This document shows, piece by piece, positions 1-7,748 of a stretch of DNA of 64,000 bases. The notes under the pieces are model-generated. The model was not told the DNA's origin and did no database searches. It saw nothing but the letters and a program-made list of their open reading frames with translations. Each line of letters starts with the position of its first letter. Position 1 is the first letter of the stretch. Source of the stretch: Actinospineispora eucalypti. Its GTDB lineage: Bacteria > Actinomycetota > Actinomycetes > Mycobacteriales > Pseudonocardiaceae. The stretch lies in NCBI GenBank assembly GCA_014208095.1, contig JACHMT010000004.1:1054001-1118000 (forward strand), in the 5' to 3' direction. Both the position numbers and the translations under genes were made by a program.

Positions 1-1689
1 CTCGAGCACGACCACCAGGTCGCCGGCCGAGACGGTGTCCCCGTCGGCCACCGCGACCTTGATGATGGTGCCCTGCATGGGCGCGGTGACCGCGTCACCG
101 GACACCGCCCGGCCGCCCTTGCCGCCGCCGCGCTTGCGCGGTGCCTTGCCGGCGCGGGCACCCGCACCGGCCGCGCCGCCCCCGCCACCACCGAGCGCCA
201 GGTCGCCGGGCAGCGACACCTCCAGCCGCCGGCCGCCCACCTCGACCACCACGGTCTGCCGGGGCGCATCCTCGTCCTCGGAGGCCTCGGCGCCCGCACT
301 GAACGGTTGTACCGTGTTATCCCATTCGGTCTCGATCCACCGGGTGTGCACGGTGAAGCCGTCGCTGTCGGACGCGGCGAACGCCGGATCCTCCACCACC
401 AGGCGGTGGAACTCCAGCACCGTGGCCATGCCCTCGACCTGGAACTCGGCCAGCGCGCGGCGGGACCGCTCCAGCGCCTGCGCCCGGTCCGACCCGGTGA
501 CGATCAGCTTGGCCAGCAGCGAGTCGAACTGGCCGCCGATCACCGAGCCGGCCTCCACGCCGGCGTCCACCCGCACACCCGGACCGGCCGGGTAGGCGAT
601 GGCGGTGACCGTGCCCGGCGCCGGGAGGAACCCGCGACCGGCGTCCTCGCCGTTGATCCGGAACTCGATCGAGTGGCCGCGCGGCCGAGGGTCCTCCTTG
701 ATGTTCAGCTCCCGGCCCTCGGCGATGCGGAACTGCTCGCGCACCAGGTCCAGCCCGGAGGTCTCCTCGGAAACCGGGTGCTCCACCTGCAGCCGGGTGT
801 TCACCTCGAGGAAGGTGATCAGTCCGTCCTGGCCGATCAGGAACTCCACGGTGCCGGCGCCGTAGTAGCCGGCCTCCTTGACGATGGCCTTGGAGGCGTC
901 GTAGAGGGTCTTGCGCTGCTCCTCGGTGATGAACGGCGCCGGCGCCTCCTCCACCAGCTTCTGGAAGCGGCGCTGCAGCGAGCAGTCCCGGGTGCCCACC
1001 ACGATCACGTTGCCGTGCTGGTCGGCCAGCACCTGGGTCTCCACGTGGCGGGGCTTGTCCAGGTAGCGCTCGACGAAGCACTCGCCCCGGCCGAACGCGG
1101 CGGTGGCCTCGCGGACCGCCGACTCGTACAGCTCGGCGATCTCCTTCTCCTCGCGCGCGACCTTCATGCCGCGCCCGCCGCCGCCGAACGCGGCCTTGAT
1201 GGCCACCGGGAGGCCGTGCTCCTTGGTGAACTCGATCACCTCGTCGGCCCCGGACACCGGGTCGGCGGTCCCGGGCACCAGCGGCGCGCCGGCGCGCATC
1301 GCGATGTGCCGCGCGGTCACCTTGTCGCCCAGGTCGCGGATCGACTGGGGTGACGGCCCGATCCAGACCAGGTCGGCGTCGATCACCGCCTGCGCGAAGT
1401 CGGCGTTCTCGGAGAGGAAGCCGTAGCCGGGGTGGATGCCGTCCGCGGCGGCCTGCCGGGCCGCGCCGATCACCTTGTCGAAGTCCAGGTAGGACTCGGC
1501 GGCGGTGTTGCCGCCCAGCGCGAACGCCTCGTCCGCCAGCCGCACGAACAGCGCGTCGCGGTCGGGCTCGGCGTACACCGCGACGCTGGCCAGGCCGGCG
1601 TCCCGACAGGCCCGGATTACCCGCACCGCGATCTCACCGCGGTTCGCGATGAGCACTTTCCGCAACTGACGGGTCGCTTCCCGGGCCAC
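1..1689 (-). CDS. accA3: Acetyl/propionyl-CoA carboxylase alpha chain (biotin carboxylase + BCCP), 3' end cut by the window
   Basis: ATP-dependent carboxylation of biotin, the first half-reaction of acyl-CoA carboxylases that supply malonyl- and methylmalonyl-CoA. Translation from the GTG at 1689 starts MAREATRQLRKVLIANRGEIA, the usual biotin-carboxylase N-terminus (ANRGEIAVR). An AGGAGG lies just upstream of that GTG. The frame stays open for 563 codons to base 1, where it reads PMQGTIIKVAVADGDTVSAG, the start of the biotinyl domain. The AMKM biotinylation motif and the last roughly 30 residues lie beyond the window. The partner subunits accD5 and accE and the biotin ligase birA are at 13.5-16.5 kb. 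Family identity is certain; the A3 designation rests on gene order remembered from mycobacteria. Confidence 0.95.
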   Translation of the reverse strand, partial: MAREATRQLRKVLIANRGEIAVRVIRACRDAGLASVAVYAEPDRDALFVRLADEAFALGGNTAAESYLDFDKVIGAARQAAADGIHPGYGFLSENADFAQAVIDADLVWIGPSPQSIRDLGDKVTARHIAMRAGAPLVPGTADPVSGADEVIEFTKEHGLPVAIKAAFGGGGRGMKVAREEKEIAELYESAVREATAAFGRGECFVERYLDKPRHVETQVLADQHGNVIVVGTRDCSLQRRFQKLVEEAPAPFITEEQRKTLYDASKAIVKEAGYYGAGTVEFLIGQDGLITFLEVNTRLQVEHPVSEETSGLDLVREQFRIAEGRELNIKEDPRPRGHSIEFRINGEDAGRGFLPAPGTVTAIAYPAGPGVRVDAGVEAGSVIGGQFDSLLAKLIVTGSDRAQALERSRRALAEFQVEGMATVLEFHRLVVEDPAFAASDSDGFTVHTRWIETEWDNTVQPFSAGAEASEDEDAPRQTVVVEVGGRRLEVSLPGDLALGGGGGGAAGAGARAGKAPRKRGGGKGGRAVSGDAVTAPMQGTIIKVAVADGDTVSAGDLVVVLE

Positions 1690-1805
1690 AGTGCCTCCTG
1701 CAACGAGATTCTTCCGACCGGCTTGGTATTTCGATCGGGAAGTCTATGCGGCGTGGCCGAATGTGCAGATCGGCGTGACAGCGATGCAGCCCACAGTGGC
1801 GCCGG

Positions 1806-2246
1806 TCAGCGGCCCAACCGCCAGACGTGGCCCGCCACACCCAGCACGAGGCCGCCGGGGACCACCCGGACAACCGGTCCGACCCGCCGCCTCGGCGCGG
1901 CCCGCCCGCTATACCGCGCGCCCGCCTCCCGGCAGGCCAGCTCCACCCGTGCCGGGGCGGCCAGGCGGATCACGGAGGCCAGCTCGCGGGCCATGTCCCA
2001 GCCGTCGCGCAGCGCCCCCTGGGGCGGTCTTCCCCGCGCCCACCTGCTGAAATGCTCGCCCCAGCGGTCACCGAAGCTGGCCGCGAGGCCGGGCCAGACG
2101 GCGGCGACCTCGCCCGCCCGCTTGTGCCGCAGCGCGCGCCCGGTGGCGGCCAGCCGGTCAGCGTCGAAGCCCGCCGGGGACGGCTCGCCGGCGACCAGCG
2201 CGGCGACCAGGGCGGCCTGCCGCTCGGCGAGTGTGGACTTGCTCAC
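1806..2246 (-). CDS. Small uncharacterised partner protein of the MNIO (DUF692) enzyme
   Basis: A 146-residue soluble protein starting VSKSTLAERQAALVAALVAG and ending in a basic, hydrophobic stretch. It has no signal peptide and no evident catalytic motif. Its GTG start overlaps the stop of the upstream DUF692 gene in a 4-base GTGA junction, so the two are translationally coupled. DUF692/MNIO enzymes commonly travel with a small partner that binds or presents the peptide substrate (MbnC and TglI in the known systems). By position this is the candidate partner, but I see no sequence motif proving that. The region from residue 30 (FDADRLAATGRALRHKRAGE) to residue 85 is Arg- and Trp-rich. Downstream, accA3 starts 117 bp away on the same strand. 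Confidence 0.75.
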   Translation of the reverse strand: MSKSTLAERQAALVAALVAGEPSPAGFDADRLAATGRALRHKRAGEVAAVWPGLAASFGDRWGEHFSRWARGRPPQGALRDGWDMARELASVIRLAAPARVELACREAGARYSGRAAPRRRVGPVVRVVPGGLVLGVAGHVWRLGR

Positions 2247-3091
2247 CGCGCCCACACCGTCTCGCCCGAACGAGTGATATCGGGCAGGTCCGAGGCGGCC
2301 GCGATGGCGGTCAGCTCGGCGGTCAGCTCGGCCGCCGGCGGGTAGGCGCCGTCCCGCTCCAGCAGCAGCGCCGGCGGGCGGTGGGTCAGGCACAGTTCGG
2401 CGAGCAGCTCGAGCACCGCCGGGGGCGTGGCCGAGGTGTGCGTGTCGTGGTAGAAACCGCCGCCGGGGGCGCCGCCGGCGATGTGCGCGTAGGCCACCCG
2501 CTCCAGCGGCAGCGCGGCCAGCGCCTCGGCCGGGTCCTGGCCCCGGTTGCGGGCGTTGGCGTAGCAGTTGGCCACGTCCAGCAGCAGGTAGGCGCCGGTG
2601 CGGTCGAGCAGCTCGGTGAGGAACCGCGCCTCGGTCAGCTCGTCCTCCGGCCAGTCGAACAGCGCGGCGATCGGCTCGAGGGCCAGGGGTGCGTCCAGTT
2701 CGGCGCTCAGGGTTCGGATGTTGCGGGTCAGCGCGTCCAGCGCCTCCCGGGTGCGCGGCACCGGCAGCAGGTGGCCGGCCTCCAGCCCGCCCGCCCGGAC
2801 GAACGCCACGTGCTCGCTGACCAGCGGCGCGTCCACCGCGGCGGCCACCTCGGCGAACCGGCGCACCCGGTCCCGGTCGACCGGCTCGGCGCCGCCCAGG
2901 GACAGCCGGGTGCCGTGCGGCACCACGCTCACGCCCCGCTCCCGCAGCTTCACCAGCGCCGGAGGCAGGTGATCGGCGCACACCGCCTCGGCCACCACCT
3001 CGGTGAACCGCAGCCCGGGCAGTGAGTCGACAAACCCGGCGATCTCCGGCCGCCAGCCGATACCGACGCCGCGCCCCTCCAGAGGGCTCAC
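2243..3091 (-). CDS. DUF692 / MNIO family multinuclear non-heme iron enzyme
   Basis: A 282-residue TIM-barrel-type enzyme of the MbnB/TglH family, whose characterised members oxidatively modify cysteine or other residues in ribosomal peptides using a di- or tri-iron centre. Family landmarks from the GTG at 3091: GVGIGWRPEI (residues 8-17), HGTRLSLG (59-66), SEH (92-94), E138, LDVANCYANARN (170-181), AHIAGG (201-206) and HDTH (214-217). These supply the expected His/Glu/Asp/Asn ligands. Glu138 is followed by Pro, where many relatives have Asn. The GTG overlaps the stop of the TIGR04222 gene (GTGA), and its own stop overlaps the start of the partner gene, giving a strict three-gene cassette. 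The obvious candidate substrate is the Cys/Gly tail of the upstream product. Enzyme family is secure; substrate is inference. Confidence 0.9.
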   Translation of the reverse strand: MSPLEGRGVGIGWRPEIAGFVDSLPGLRFTEVVAEAVCADHLPPALVKLRERGVSVVPHGTRLSLGGAEPVDRDRVRRFAEVAAAVDAPLVSEHVAFVRAGGLEAGHLLPVPRTREALDALTRNIRTLSAELDAPLALEPIAALFDWPEDELTEARFLTELLDRTGAYLLLDVANCYANARNRGQDPAEALAALPLERVAYAHIAGGAPGGGFYHDTHTSATPPAVLELLAELCLTHRPPALLLERDGAYPPAAELTAELTAIAAASDLPDITRSGETVWAR

Positions 3092-4002
3092 CCGCCGCAC
3101 CCGCCGCCGCATCCGCCACCGCCGCCGCAGCTGCTACCGGACCCGCAGCCGGTGCCGCTGGAGCCGCCCGATCCGGTGCCGGCCCACCACGGTTGCTGGG
3201 TGATCTCGGCGGCCAGCACCGGGTCGGCGGCGGTCAGCGCGCCGATGCCGAACAGCCCGACGCCGAGCGCGGCCGCGCCCGCCCCGTTGCCCACCCAGTT
3301 CGGGCGCATGTCCGGGGAGAGCTCGGGATGGGCCGCCCGCAGCCGGGCCAGCTCCGCGTCGCCGGCTTCGGTGCGCCCCCGGCCGGGTACCCGGAGCAGC
3401 CCGATCGACACCAGCGCGACCACGATCAGGGAGAACGCCAGGAAGCCGATGGCCCGGTCGTTGGCCAGGCCGGCGCTGGCCCGGTAGAGGCCGAACGCGC
3501 CGAGGGCCAGCATGGGCAGGGACCACATGCGCATCCGGGTGCGCTGCCCCTCGGAAAGCAGCAGGCCACGCCGGCGCAGCTCGGCGTCCAGCCGGTCCAG
3601 CGCCGCGCGAACCGGGGCCTTGGTGATCAGTGCGGGCCGGGAGACCGGGGCGCCGGCGGATTCCAGCACGGCCAGCTCGAGGTGATGCGTGGGCGGGTCC
3701 ACCGGCTGGTCCGACCGCTGGAACCGGCGTCGCCGGACGCTGATCAGTCCGGTCACCCGCAGCGACCCGACGGCGGCGAGCACGGTCAGCTCGCGGCCGC
3801 CGTTGAGGTAGGCCACCTGGTACGGATCGGCCTCGAGCGGCGTCCGGTCGGCGTCCGCCGGTGGCGGCTCGCGTCGGATGGTGCGCCGGGCGAAGCCGGC
3901 CATTACGGGAACGGCGCAGATCAGCAGCCAGTAGAGCAGCAGGAAGTTGCCCCCGCTGATTCCCCACGTGTCCCCCGGCAGCGCCACGGTCGTTGCGTGC
4001 AC
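3088..4002 (-). CDS. TIGR04222-type membrane protein with a Gly/Ser/Cys-rich C-terminal tail
   Basis: A 304-residue protein, first gene of the MNIO cassette. The chosen GTG at 4002 follows a GAGGGGGG Shine-Dalgarno and gives VHATTVALPGDTWGISGGNF, the typical start of this family, then a membrane segment (about residues 18-37). A soluble Arg-rich domain follows, then a paired hydrophobic region (about 175-220) and a third short hydrophobic stretch before the tail. The last 30 or so residues are almost only Gly and Ser with four Cys (ending CGGGGGCGGGCGG). Such tails look like ribosomally made substrates for post-translational modification, and the MNIO enzyme starts on this gene's stop codon. 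A longer reading from the ATG at 4185 lacks family-like sequence. Topology and the modified residues are inferred. Confidence 0.85.
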   Translation of the reverse strand: MHATTVALPGDTWGISGGNFLLLYWLLICAVPVMAGFARRTIRREPPPADADRTPLEADPYQVAYLNGGRELTVLAAVGSLRVTGLISVRRRRFQRSDQPVDPPTHHLELAVLESAGAPVSRPALITKAPVRAALDRLDAELRRRGLLLSEGQRTRMRMWSLPMLALGAFGLYRASAGLANDRAIGFLAFSLIVVALVSIGLLRVPGRGRTEAGDAELARLRAAHPELSPDMRPNWVGNGAGAAALGVGLFGIGALTAADPVLAAEITQQPWWAGTGSGGSSGTGCGSGSSCGGGGGCGGGCGG

Positions 4003-4175
4003 GCGGCATCCCCCCTCATCCGCCGCATTCACCGACCTTGGTGGCCCCGCGGACCGAAGACCAGAGGTTTGAGCGGAAATTGATGATTCCTGAGGGTTCA
4101 TTTGATGTCCGCCGCGGAGGTTTCCGGGGGGTTGATCGGAGGTAACCCCGACCGGATGGAGCAGGATCTGGTGTC

Positions 4176-5066
4176 GTGAGGTCATCCGGCGGGCGGCGCG
4201 TGGGAACGGTGGCGGGGCTGGTCGGCCTCACGCTGCTGACCGGCTGCGATTTCTCGGGCAGCGACTACCAGGACGTGCTCGGGCGTACCGACCAACGCCT
4301 GACCGGCGCGCTGGCCACCGTCCGGCTGGCGCCCGAGCCGGACGAGCTGGGCCGGGCGGTGCGCGCGGCGGCGGACGCGGCCGGGTGGGCCGGTGACGAG
4401 CTGACCAGGGCCACCTCGGTGCCGGACGAAGCGGCCGCCGGCAACGCCGCGCTGGCCGGCCGGCTGCGGGGCCTGAGCGGCGACATCACCGCGCTGGCCG
4501 AGCGGGTGGACGGCCGGGCGGTGTGTACCGGCCCGGCGGCGCTGGCCGCGATCGGCGCCGCGCCCAACATGCCCGGCCTGCGCGACGGCGCGGCCCGGCT
4601 CGCCCCGCCCTACCGCTGGGGGGCCGCGCTGCCGTCCGCCGAACCCCCGCCGGCGCCGCCGCGCCTGGCCAACGGCCAGCTGCTCACCGACCGGCGGACG
4701 CCGGAGCAGCGCGGCGACGGCGTGCTCGAGGTGCGCAACGAGGGCACCGTGGACGCGGTGGTGAAGCTGGTGGACCGGGGGAACCTGCTGGTCTCGGTGG
4801 CCGTGACCGCCGGCGGCGGGGCGCGCGTGGAAGGCATCGCGGACGGCGCCTACGACCTGTTCTACACCGCCGGCGCGGACTGGGACCCGGCCGTCGGCGC
4901 GTTCGCCCACGACTGCGAGTTCCACCGGTTCACCGAGCTGTCCAGGTTCCAGACCCGGCCGGTGCCCGGCGGCACCGCCTACACCGTCGAGTCGATCACC
5001 ATCCGGGACAACCCGGACACCCCGGAGTCGATCACCCCCGTCCCCCCGGCCCTGCTCCCCGGCTGA
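4176..5066 (+). CDS. Secreted lipoprotein, function unknown
   Basis: A 296-residue protein from the GTG at 4176. It has a basic n-region, a hydrophobic core (VAGLVGLTLL) and the lipobox LLTGC (residues 20-24), so the mature protein would be lipidated at Cys24. The mature part has an Ala-rich helical region to about residue 125, a Pro-rich linker, then a beta-rich C-terminal half (VEVRNEGTVDAVVKLVDRG-type repeats). It contains Cys in AVCTGP and DCEFH that could form a disulfide. It is divergent from the MNIO cassette with about 170 bp between them, so it may be functionally linked, but no shared motif proves it. I do not recognise a named family. Confidence 0.75.
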   Translation: MRSSGGRRVGTVAGLVGLTLLTGCDFSGSDYQDVLGRTDQRLTGALATVRLAPEPDELGRAVRAAADAAGWAGDELTRATSVPDEAAAGNAALAGRLRGLSGDITALAERVDGRAVCTGPAALAAIGAAPNMPGLRDGAARLAPPYRWGAALPSAEPPPAPPRLANGQLLTDRRTPEQRGDGVLEVRNEGTVDAVVKLVDRGNLLVSVAVTAGGGARVEGIADGAYDLFYTAGADWDPAVGAFAHDCEFHRFTELSRFQTRPVPGGTAYTVESITIRDNPDTPESITPVPPALLPG

Positions 5067-5126
5067 GTAAGCAGCGGGCGGGCCGCCGGCGGGGCGCTCG
5101 CGGGCGTGGGTGCGGGTGGGTTTGGG

Positions 5127-5190
5127 TGATCGTCGTTTCTGGCGGTTGAGCGTCGATTTTCGACCCTGAACCGCCACGGATGGCGATCAT
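5127..5190. repeat. 63-bp dispersed imperfect palindrome, copy 1
   Basis: Runs from TGATCGTCG to GGCGATCA with an internal stem GGCGGTTGAGC / CCTGAACCGCC. It matches copies at 16591, 39212 and 54707 in length, terminal TGATCG...CGATCA and central TCGA-type loop. It lies between convergent genes. Confidence 0.8.
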
Positions 5191-5246
5191 CCCCGGCCGC
5201 AACCACCGACCTGTGGGCGGAGTGGGGCGGCCGCAACCACCGACCA

Positions 5247-5313
5247 CATGGTCATCAGGACACCAGGGCCGCTCCGGGCGACTCGAAACGACCACCATGC
5301 CCTGATGACCATG
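5247..5313. repeat. Inverted repeat, 13-bp arms, about 41-nt loop
   Basis: CATGGTCATCAGG (5247-5259) is the exact reverse complement of CCTGATGACCATG (5301-5313). It sits between convergent genes and could fold in either transcript as a terminator-like stem. A similar ATGACCATG-type inverted repeat is at 54793-54859. Confidence 0.7.
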
Positions 5314-5516
5314 AAAATGACCGCCGGCGTGGCAACACCCGTCACCCTGGTCATGCGAGGGCAACAAGTGAAACCAGCCGCGCCACAACGAACCGCAACG
5401 GGCCACGCCCAAGCCGCGGCAGACAACCCGGCCGCGCCGTCCAAGCCGGTCTTTAAACCGACACCGGCTCCGCATACCCGGACCCCCACCAGACACCGCC
5501 GGGCGGTCGATCCCTC

Positions 5517-5927
5517 TCAGGCGGTTGGGCCCCGCCAGGGGAAGGGGGAGCGGTCGGGTTCCACCCAACCGGCGCGGGCCTGCGCGCCGGCGAGGGTTTC
5601 CGGCCGGTAGAACCGGGCGAGCAGTCCCCGGTCCAGCAGCGGCGCGTTCGCCTCGACGATGGCAAAGGTCGCGAAGTCCAGCACCGGGTCCTCGGCCACG
5701 TGGTGCCCGACCAGTTCCACCCAGGCGCGAGTGATCGTTGCGTGGTACTTCCCGGGCCTGCCGGCGTCCCGCGCGGCGCGGCGGATGCCGGCGCCGACCA
5801 GGTCGACCGCCCCGGCGGTGCCGAACCGCCGGACCGCCAGCCAGGTCAGGTGCACGTGCTCGCGGTGGCCGAACCGTTCGCCGCCCGCCGTCGCCTCGCG
5901 CAGCAGTTCGTCGAACGCGGTGCTCAC
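5517..5927 (-). CDS. Uncharacterised 136-residue protein co-transcribed with a MarR regulator
   Basis: The product starts MSTAFDELLREATAGGERFGHREHVHLTWLAV and is soluble, with a cluster of His residues (FGHREHVHLTW, residues 19-29) and a second HH pair (VELVGHHVAED) that could bind metal. Its ATG overlaps the stop of the MarR-family gene at 5924 (ATGA), so the two are co-translated and the regulator probably controls it. No signal peptide or membrane segment is visible. I recall similar hypothetical proteins in actinomycetes that begin with the HLxxAW-type motif but know no function. Confidence 0.75.
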   Translation of the reverse strand: MSTAFDELLREATAGGERFGHREHVHLTWLAVRRFGTAGAVDLVGAGIRRAARDAGRPGKYHATITRAWVELVGHHVAEDPVLDFATFAIVEANAPLLDRGLLARFYRPETLAGAQARAGWVEPDRSPFPWRGPTA

Positions 5928-6319
5928 AGCTCCGCCAGCGCGCGCAGCACGGCGTGGAAGCCGGCGAGTGCCTCGGGCGGCAACCCGGCGAGGGCGCGCT
6001 GTTCCAGGCCCTCGATCGCGCGCCGGATGGTTTCGGCGGCGGCGCGGCCGCTCGGGGTGAGCTCGACCAGCACCGAGCGGCGGTCGCCGGCCCGGGCGGC
6101 CCTGGTGATGTGGCCGCGCCGCTCGAGCCGGTCGAGCACGCTGGTCAGCGTGGTGGGCCGGGTGCCGATCGCGCGTCCCAGCTCGGAGACCGTGCGGCCC
6201 CGGCCGTCGGCCAGGTTGCCCAGGGCATTGATCTCCGAAGGGGTCAGGTCCAGGTCGACCAGCTCGGCGGTGAGTAGTTGCAGGGTGGCGTGGGTGGCGC
6301 GCTGCAGGCCAAGTATCAC
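5924..6319 (-). CDS. MarR-family transcriptional regulator
   Basis: A 131-residue winged-helix regulator. It has a typical helix-turn-helix and wing: LTPSEINALGNLADGRGRTVSELGRAIGTRPTTLTSVLDRLERRGHITRAARAGDRRSVLVELTPSG. The GDRRSVLVELT wing is diagnostic. The GTG start at 6319 touches a 13-bp direct repeat (6319-6346) that is probably its own operator. It forms a two-gene unit with the 136-residue protein (ATGA overlap) and follows sufE by 25 bp, so read-through from the sulfur operon is possible. The inducing ligand is not visible from sequence. Confidence 0.92.
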   Translation of the reverse strand: MILGLQRATHATLQLLTAELVDLDLTPSEINALGNLADGRGRTVSELGRAIGTRPTTLTSVLDRLERRGHITRAARAGDRRSVLVELTPSGRAAAETIRRAIEGLEQRALAGLPPEALAGFHAVLRALAEL

Positions 6320-6346
6320 GATTTCGTACTATACGATTTCGTACTA
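6319..6346. promoter_or_regulatory. Tandem 13-bp direct repeat, probable MarR operator
   Basis: CGATTTCGTACTA occurs twice (6319-6331 and 6334-6346) with TA between, a 15-bp period, and much lower GC than its surroundings. It spans the end of sufE (whose TAG is in the second unit) and the first base of the marR start codon. Each unit contains the half-palindrome TTCGTAC/GTACGAA. Confidence 0.65.
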
Positions 6347-6787
6347 ACTGGCGCTACCCGCCCGGACCTGGTTCTTGATCCGGGCCAGCATGGCGGCCAT
6401 GCCACGCAGCCGGAGCGGGCTGACCGCTTCGCCGAGGCCGAGCTTCAGGTAGAAGTCGTTGGGCACGTTCAGCACGGTGTCCGCCGACTCCCCGTCCAGC
6501 CCGGTGTGCATGATCGACGCGAAGCCCCGGGTGGTCGGGGCCTCGGGCGGCGCGTCGAAGTACAGGTGCACCGTCCGGCCCTCGTCCACCTCGACCGCCA
6601 GGAACAGCGGGGTCTGGCACTCGTGCACCTGCTCCATGTCCTCGCGGTGCCCGTCGTATTTCGCCGGCAGCTTCGGCAGCTCTTCGGAGAGCTCGAGCAG
6701 CAGCTGCAGGCGGTCCTTCACCCCGACGCCGGCGAAGTCGTCCACCAACTCCGCCAGCCTCGGGGGCAGCTCGCTGGTGCTGGTCAC
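6344..6787 (-). CDS. SufE-family cysteine desulfuration accessory protein
   Basis: A 147-residue SufE-like protein. In the SufS/SufE system SufE accepts sulfane sulfur from the cysteine desulfurase on a conserved Cys. Here that residue is in VHECQTPLF (Cys57), followed by the typical FDAPPEAPTTRGFASI and FYLKLGLGEAVSPLRLRGMAAMLARIK. The GTG start overlaps the sseA stop (GTGA). In mycobacteria the same pair (sseA then a SufE-like gene) sits beside accA3 and maf, which supports the start and role. The stop lies in the MarR-site repeat. Confidence 0.92.
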   Translation of the reverse strand: MTSTSELPPRLAELVDDFAGVGVKDRLQLLLELSEELPKLPAKYDGHREDMEQVHECQTPLFLAVEVDEGRTVHLYFDAPPEAPTTRGFASIMHTGLDGESADTVLNVPNDFYLKLGLGEAVSPLRLRGMAAMLARIKNQVRAGSAS

Positions 6788-7677
6788 CCGACCGAGCCCC
6801 GTTCCGTCCCCGTAGCGATCGGCACCCGCACCGAGTTGCCCCACTCGGTCCAGCTGCCGTCGTAGTTGCGCACGTTCTCGAAGCCCAGCAGGTGGGTGAG
6901 CACGAACCAGGTGTGGCTGGAGCGCTCCCCGATCCGGCAGTACGCCACCACGTCGTCGCTCGGCGCGAGGCCCTGTTCCTGCTGGTAGATGGCCTCCAGG
7001 TCGGCCCGGCTCTTGAACGTGGCGTCCTCGGCGGCGGCCCGCGCCCACGGCACGCTGGCCGCGCCCGGGATGTGCCCGCCGCGCACCGCGCCCTCCTGCG
7101 GGTAGTCCGGCATGTGCAGCAGCTCGCCCGAGTACTCGCCCGGCGAGCGCACGTCCACCAGCGGCTTGCCCAGGTGCGCGAGCACGTCCTCCTTGAACGC
7201 GCGGATCACGCTGTCGTCCCGCTCGACCACCGGGTACTCGACCGGGTCGGGCTTGGGCACGTCGCGGGTCAGCTCGCGGCCCTCGGCCACCCACTTGGCC
7301 CGGCCGCCGTCCAGCAGCCGCACGTCGGAGTGGCCGAACAGGCTGAACACCCACAGCGCGTAGGCGGCCCACCAGTTGTTCTTGTCGCCGTAGATCACCA
7401 CGGTGGTGTCCCGGCCGATGCCCTTCTCACCGAGCAGCTGGGCGAACCGCTCACCGTTCACGTAGTCCCGGGTGACCGGGTCGTTCAGCTCGGTGTGCCA
7501 GTCCACCTTGACCGCGCCCGGGATGTGGCCGGTGTCGTAGAGCAGCACGTCCTCGTCGGACTCCACCACGGCCAGCCCGGGTTCACCCAGGCGTTCGGCC
7601 AGCCAGTCGGTGGTGACCAGGCGCTCGGGGTGCGCGTAGGCGGCGAGCTTGGCATCGGTGTCGTTGGGTACCGGCAT
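6784..7677 (-). CDS. sseA: Thiosulfate sulfurtransferase (tandem rhodanese)
   Basis: A 297-residue protein with two rhodanese domains. The inactive N-terminal one (to about residue 150) contains DTGHIPGAVKVDW. The active C-terminal one contains GGHIPGAASVPWARAA and the catalytic loop YCRIGERSSHTW. It transfers sulfane sulfur from thiosulfate or mercaptopyruvate to thiophilic acceptors. The CRIGERS loop is the actinobacterial SseA/CysA type. It is translationally coupled to the SufE-like gene downstream, which suggests a sulfur relay. The start ATG at 7677 gives MPVPNDTDAKLAAYAHPERLVTTDWLAERL, matching the family. Confidence 0.95.
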   Translation of the reverse strand: MPVPNDTDAKLAAYAHPERLVTTDWLAERLGEPGLAVVESDEDVLLYDTGHIPGAVKVDWHTELNDPVTRDYVNGERFAQLLGEKGIGRDTTVVIYGDKNNWWAAYALWVFSLFGHSDVRLLDGGRAKWVAEGRELTRDVPKPDPVEYPVVERDDSVIRAFKEDVLAHLGKPLVDVRSPGEYSGELLHMPDYPQEGAVRGGHIPGAASVPWARAAAEDATFKSRADLEAIYQQEQGLAPSDDVVAYCRIGERSSHTWFVLTHLLGFENVRNYDGSWTEWGNSVRVPIATGTERGSVG

Positions 7678-7748
7678 AGGACTCAGCCTAGCGCGGGACG
7701 CGCTTGCCGAGCGCGCGCCCAGTTAGGCGCGCGCGGGAGCTGCAGTCC

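Larger units (their letters stand above)
5067..5516. other. 450-bp convergent intergenic space made of repeats
   Basis: The spacer lies between the ends of two convergent genes. It contains a copy of the 63-bp dispersed palindrome, a long-loop inverted repeat, and two nearby copies of CCGCAACCACCGACC (around 5198 and 5231). Overlapping reading frames exist on both strands but lack credible starts and show no conserved-looking product, so I call no gene here. Confidence 0.7.

Noticed and set aside
5032..5568. 178-residue minus-strand frame in the convergent gap
   Set aside because: Composition is Arg/Gly/Pro shadow-like, it covers two repeat elements and overlaps the ends of both flanking genes.
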